Shown piece by piece: positions 6,868 to 9,161 of a DNA stretch of 9,161 nt (positions are counted from its first letter, which is position 1; each line of letters opens with the position of its first letter). The stretch is taken from contig CALQCP020000080.1 of NCBI GenBank assembly GCA_943329105.2, positions 1 to 9,161 on the forward strand. Reading direction: 5' to 3'. Under the pieces are notes generated by a model, which was not told the DNA's origin, did no database searches, and saw only the letters and a program-made list of their open reading frames with translations. The position numbers and the translations under genes were made by a program. The DNA is from Chitinophaga pinensis. GTDB lineage: Bacteria > Planctomycetota > Phycisphaerae > Phycisphaerales > SM1A02.

Positions 6868-7750
6868 CGCAGATTCGAACCGCTGCGGCGAGAGCGGTGC
6901 GGGCATCGCCGCGAGGCATGAATTCCTGAGCTAACCAGCCCTTGAAGCCGGTTGCCACGATGGCCTCAGTGATCCCCTTGTAGTTGAGTTCCTGCGTGTC
7001 ATCAAGGTTACTCCGGCCCGGATTTCCAGCCGTGTGGTAGTGCGCGAGGTACTGGTGGTTGTCACGGATGGTGCGAATGACGTCACCCTCCATGACCTGC
7101 ATGTGATAAATGTCGTAGAGCAGCTTGAAACGATCACTACCGACCGCCTTGCAGAGTTCAACGCCCCACGCGGTGCGGTCGCACATGTAGTCGCCGTGGT
7201 CAACCTTGGAGTTGAGCAGTTCCATGATGACAGTGACGCCGCATGTATCTGCAAGTGGGGTGATGCGACGCAGTCCGATGGCGCAGTTCTTCAGTCCTTC
7301 TGCATCCGGCAATCCGGCGCGGTTGCCGCTGAAGACGATCATTTGCGGAATGCCTGCAGCAGCCACTTTGGGCAGGAGTGCTTCGCTCTTGGCAACCAAC
7401 TCGTCATGATTTTCAAGGCGGTTCCAGCCCTTGGTGATACCGCCCGGACCATTGGCAACCGCGCAGGTGATGCCGTGCTTGGCTGGAACACGCAGTTGAT
7501 CTTCCGACAGCAACTCCACGGAACCAATGCCCACGTCCTTCGCCATTTCACACAGTTCATCGAGGCTCATGCCGCTAAAGCACCACGCACACACGCTCTG
7601 GCGAATGCGACCGCGGCGTGCCGGAGGTTGTTCTTGCGCAAGCGCGGCGGGTGCGTAAACAGAACCGGACGCAGCGCCATGACTGATTCCGCCCAGCGCA
7701 GCGGCGGTGGAGGCAGCGAGTCCCGCGTGTACGAATGATCGTCGATCCAT
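6860..7750 (-). CDS. Exported sugar isomerase/epimerase-like TIM barrel (hydroxypyruvate isomerase-like)
   Basis: The 296-residue product has a Tat-type signal: MDRRSFVHAG, then an Ala-rich hydrophobic stretch to about residue 24, with likely cleavage near ALAQ (36-39). The mature part is an AP-endonuclease-2/xylose-isomerase-like TIM barrel. Metal and catalytic positions fit the hydroxypyruvate isomerase group: Glu177 (VIMELLNSK), Asp213 and His216 (LYDIYHMQ), His239 (HYHTAGNPGR) and Glu276 (WLAQEFMP). Hydroxypyruvate isomerase proper interconverts hydroxypyruvate and tartronate semialdehyde in the cytoplasm; an exported version points to another substrate, perhaps a sugar or its derivative in the periplasm. 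It is first in a probable operon with the zinc-ribbon and transporter genes and diverges from the epimerase gene at 7800, the two starts being 49 bp apart. No Shine-Dalgarno is present; TAGGCT lies 7 nt upstream. Confidence 0.88.
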   Translation of the reverse strand: MDRRSFVHAGLAASTAAALGGISHGAASGSVYAPAALAQEQPPARRGRIRQSVCAWCFSGMSLDELCEMAKDVGIGSVELLSEDQLRVPAKHGITCAVANGPGGITKGWNRLENHDELVAKSEALLPKVAAAGIPQMIVFSGNRAGLPDAEGLKNCAIGLRRITPLADTCGVTVIMELLNSKVDHGDYMCDRTAWGVELCKAVGSDRFKLLYDIYHMQVMEGDVIRTIRDNHQYLAHYHTAGNPGRSNLDDTQELNYKGITEAIVATGFKGWLAQEFMPRGDARTALAAAVRICDV

Positions 7751-7757
7751 GGTGCAG

Positions 7758-7763
7758 AGCCTA
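7758..7763 (-). promoter_or_regulatory. Putative -10 box of the isomerase operon
   Basis: TAGGCT on the minus strand, with 7 nt to the ATG at 7750. It would give a leaderless mRNA. Its expected -35 zone runs into the -10 box of the divergent epimerase gene, so the two promoters would overlap. Confidence 0.38.
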
Positions 7764-7787
7764 CCGGGCGGGCTCGGCGCGGTTGCC

Positions 7788-7793
7788 TATCCT
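7788..7793 (+). promoter_or_regulatory. Putative -10 box of the epimerase gene
   Basis: TATCCT with 6 nt to the ATG at 7800, the same hexamer and nearly the same spacing as before the kinase gene at 1346. No -35 match is visible at the usual distance. A leaderless transcript is expected if it is active. Confidence 0.45.
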
Positions 7794-7799
7794 GCGCCA

Positions 7800-8765
7800 A
7801 TGAGCAAGCCCACAGTCATCACCATCGTGGACAGCCACACCGAAGGCGAGCCGACGCGCGTGGTGATCGCGGGCGCCCCAGTACTGGCCGGGCGAACGGT
7901 GCACGAAATGGCCGCCGACTTGGCGGCCCATCATGATTGGTTTCGGTCCGCCGTCGTGTGCGAGCCGCGCGGCAATGAAGTCCTGGTTGGTGCGCTACTG
8001 GTTCCCAGCGCGGATCCAACATGCACGACGGGTGTCATCTACTTCAACAGCGCAGGGCTCCTTGGAATGTGCGGTCACGGAACCATTGGCGTAGTGCGCA
8101 CGCTGGCACATCTTGGTCAACTTGCACCGGGAGCAGTGCGTTTAGAAACACCAGTCGGCCTAGTGGTAGCGCAGATTTCCGGGGAGTCCGATGGCATTGA
8201 AGTTGCCAACGTTCGGTCCTTCGTGCACCGCGCCGGCGTGACGCTTCGGCTTGATGATGGACGCACCGTGCATGGCGACATTGCCTGGGGTGGTAACGGA
8301 TTCTTCCTGTGCGAAGATCACGGCGAAGCAATCGAACTTGGCAATCTGCCCGCGCTCAGCCAAGTGGCGTGCGCCATTCAACGTGCACTGGAGCGCGATG
8401 GTTTGAGCATGGTGAATTCGTATCCGGTTGATCACGTAGAACTTCTGGGGCCGCCACGGGATCCGCGTAATCACGGTCGCAGTTTCGTCTATTGCCCGGG
8501 CGGCGCGTATGACCGATCGCCGTGCGGCACCGGTACCAGTGCCAAACTGGCGTGCTTGGAAGCGCACGGAACGCTTGCGCCGGGCGATGTATGGCGCCAA
8601 GAATCCCTGATTGGCAGCGTCTTTGACGCGTGGTACGCGCGGGCGCCCCACGGTGGCGTATTGCCAACCATCCGCGGCCGAGCCTGGATTACCGCGCAAG
8701 GAACCCTGCTATTGCATCCCACCGACCCATATCGGCACGGCATTGTTCCGTCCGCTGTCCGCTGA
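7800..8765 (+). CDS. Proline racemase family protein, probable 4-hydroxyproline 2-epimerase
   Basis: The family inverts or dehydrates the alpha-carbon of proline and hydroxyprolines without cofactors. This 321-residue product has both catalytic cysteines: Cys91 in LLGMCGHGTIG and Cys242 in DRSPCGTGTSA. Two cysteines mark racemases and epimerases, whereas trans-3-hydroxyproline dehydratases usually have Thr at the second site. Other family elements are DSHTEGEPTR at 11-20 and WGGNGFF at 163-169. Length is normal for the family. Followed 16 nt later by a DapA-family lyase, it best fits trans-4-hydroxy-L-proline 2-epimerase (cis-4-hydroxy-D-proline forming), the first step of bacterial hydroxyproline breakdown. 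The start at 7800 is chosen because the in-frame ATG at 7707 would overlap the divergent gene and add 31 unrelated residues. Distinguishing it from proline racemase by eye is not certain. Confidence 0.87.
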   Translation: MSKPTVITIVDSHTEGEPTRVVIAGAPVLAGRTVHEMAADLAAHHDWFRSAVVCEPRGNEVLVGALLVPSADPTCTTGVIYFNSAGLLGMCGHGTIGVVRTLAHLGQLAPGAVRLETPVGLVVAQISGESDGIEVANVRSFVHRAGVTLRLDDGRTVHGDIAWGGNGFFLCEDHGEAIELGNLPALSQVACAIQRALERDGLSMVNSYPVDHVELLGPPRDPRNHGRSFVYCPGGAYDRSPCGTGTSAKLACLEAHGTLAPGDVWRQESLIGSVFDAWYARAPHGGVLPTIRGRAWITAQGTLLLHPTDPYRHGIVPSAVR

Positions 8766-8781
8766 TTGCCCACTCATCACT

Positions 8782-9161
8782 ATGACACTCATGCCAACAT
8801 CATCACAGCCCATGCAGCGTGCCGACTGGAACGGCGTCTTTCCCGCAATCACCACGCCGTTCAAGGCTGATGAAGCCATCGACCTTGATCTCTTTGGTCG
8901 GCACATCGCTTGGATGGCGGGGCACGGGTGCAATTCATTGGTGACGCCCGGTTCGCTTGGCGAAGGCGGGCTGCTTTCCCTTGATGAAAAACGTTCGCTA
9001 TGGACGCGCGCTGTCGAAGTGCTTGGCGATGCGTTGCCGGTGGTGGCGGCAGTGGGTGCATGCGGAACGCGCGAGGCGGTAGAAATTGCCCAAGCCGCCC
9101 AGGCGTGCGGATGTCGCGGATTGATGGTGCTGCCGCCGTATGCGTACGTTGGTGACTGGCG
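8782..9161 (+). CDS. DapA/NanA-family lyase, probable hydroxyproline-pathway deaminase (3' end outside window)
   Basis: An open frame runs from the ATG at 8782 to the window edge, giving 126 residues of a class I aldolase-type (beta/alpha)8 barrel. Recognisable segments are WNGVFPAITTPF (16-27), HGCNSLVTPGSLGEGG (48-63), LSLDEK (65-70) and GLMVLPPYAYVGDW (113-126). In true dihydrodipicolinate synthase the GSLGEG stretch reads GTTGE; replacing both Thr with Ser-Leu argues against lysine synthesis. The Schiff-base lysine lies beyond the window. Next to a hydroxyproline epimerase, the likeliest role is deamination of delta1-pyrroline-4-hydroxy-2-carboxylate to 2-oxoglutarate semialdehyde, a known DapA-family step of that pathway. 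The role is inferred from context. No Shine-Dalgarno precedes 8782; ATGs at 8791 and 8812 are alternatives, the last just before the conserved domain. Confidence 0.85.
   Translation, partial: MTLMPTSSQPMQRADWNGVFPAITTPFKADEAIDLDLFGRHIAWMAGHGCNSLVTPGSLGEGGLLSLDEKRSLWTRAVEVLGDALPVVAAVGACGTREAVEIAQAAQACGCRGLMVLPPYAYVGDW

Noticed and set aside
6868..6906. An earlier zinc-ribbon start at 6906
   Set aside because: It needs a 47-bp overlap with the upstream gene, and the 13 added residues show nothing conserved; the ATG at 6867 gives a typical short coupled overlap.
5286..6929. A 547-codon open frame on the plus strand, opposite the transporter and zinc-ribbon genes
   Set aside because: It is antisense to two genes with clear family motifs, its translation is low-complexity Ser/Arg/Pro/Ala-rich, and it shows no recognisable domain. 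High GC makes such long antisense frames common.
7034..7738. A 234-codon plus-strand frame opposite the isomerase-like gene
   Set aside because: The minus-strand protein has a signal peptide and conserved catalytic residues throughout; the plus-strand translation has no family features.
7707..7799. A longer epimerase starting at 7707
   Set aside because: It would overlap the first codons of the divergent isomerase-like gene; family similarity begins only after the ATG at 7800.
1..9161. tRNA, rRNA, CRISPR arrays, insertion sequences, phage attachment sites
   Set aside because: I saw no cloverleaf, no regularly spaced repeats, no transposase motifs and no terminal inverted or direct repeats flanking any block.

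Overview
The window is bacterial chromosomal DNA of fairly high GC, densely coded, with no rRNA, tRNA, CRISPR array or insertion sequence that I can see. The gene mix suggests a heterotrophic Planctomycetota-type bacterium, possibly Phycisphaerae. It includes a Tat-exported TIM-barrel sugar isomerase-like protein, a hydroxyproline-type epimerase with a DapA-family partner, and a beta-CASP nuclease, and most starts lack a Shine-Dalgarno sequence. This assignment is an inference from gene content; no marker gene is present.

Layout. (1) Positions 1-1273, minus strand: a GldA/GldF-like ABC exporter pair. The ATPase is complete and its stop overlaps the permease start by 4 bp; the permease is cut by the window edge. 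(2) 1346-3952, plus strand: a galactokinase-family GHMP kinase followed by an MBL-fold/beta-CASP nuclease. (3) 3953-4104: 152 bp of non-coding DNA with an imperfect hairpin and a possible promoter. (4) 4105-4665, plus strand: an unrecognised small lipoprotein, with the clearest Shine-Dalgarno in the window and a perfect 12-bp terminator stem. That terminator also has a T-run for the convergent strand. (5) 7750 down to 4760, minus strand: a probable three-gene operon of exported isomerase-like TIM barrel, zinc-ribbon protein (8-bp overlap) and Na/Pi-cotransporter-family membrane protein. (6) 7800-9161, plus strand: a 4-hydroxyproline epimerase-type protein followed by a DapA-family lyase cut by the window edge. 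Together these match two steps of trans-4-hydroxy-L-proline catabolism. No gap over 300 bp lacks a gene.

The most striking pattern that is not a gene: all five genes that begin a transcription unit and lack a Shine-Dalgarno carry a TAnnnT hexamer ending 6-9 nt before the ATG (TATCCT, TAACCT, TATCCT, TAGGCT, TAAACT). A bacterial -10 box there would give leaderless or nearly leaderless mRNAs. In one case the -10 contains the stop codon of the preceding gene. The other notable point is the Na/Pi-type transporter: its conserved first membrane segment continues upstream of the first ATG into a frame with no ATG, GTG or TTG, and several family motifs are altered. I found no convincing new defence or mobile system.
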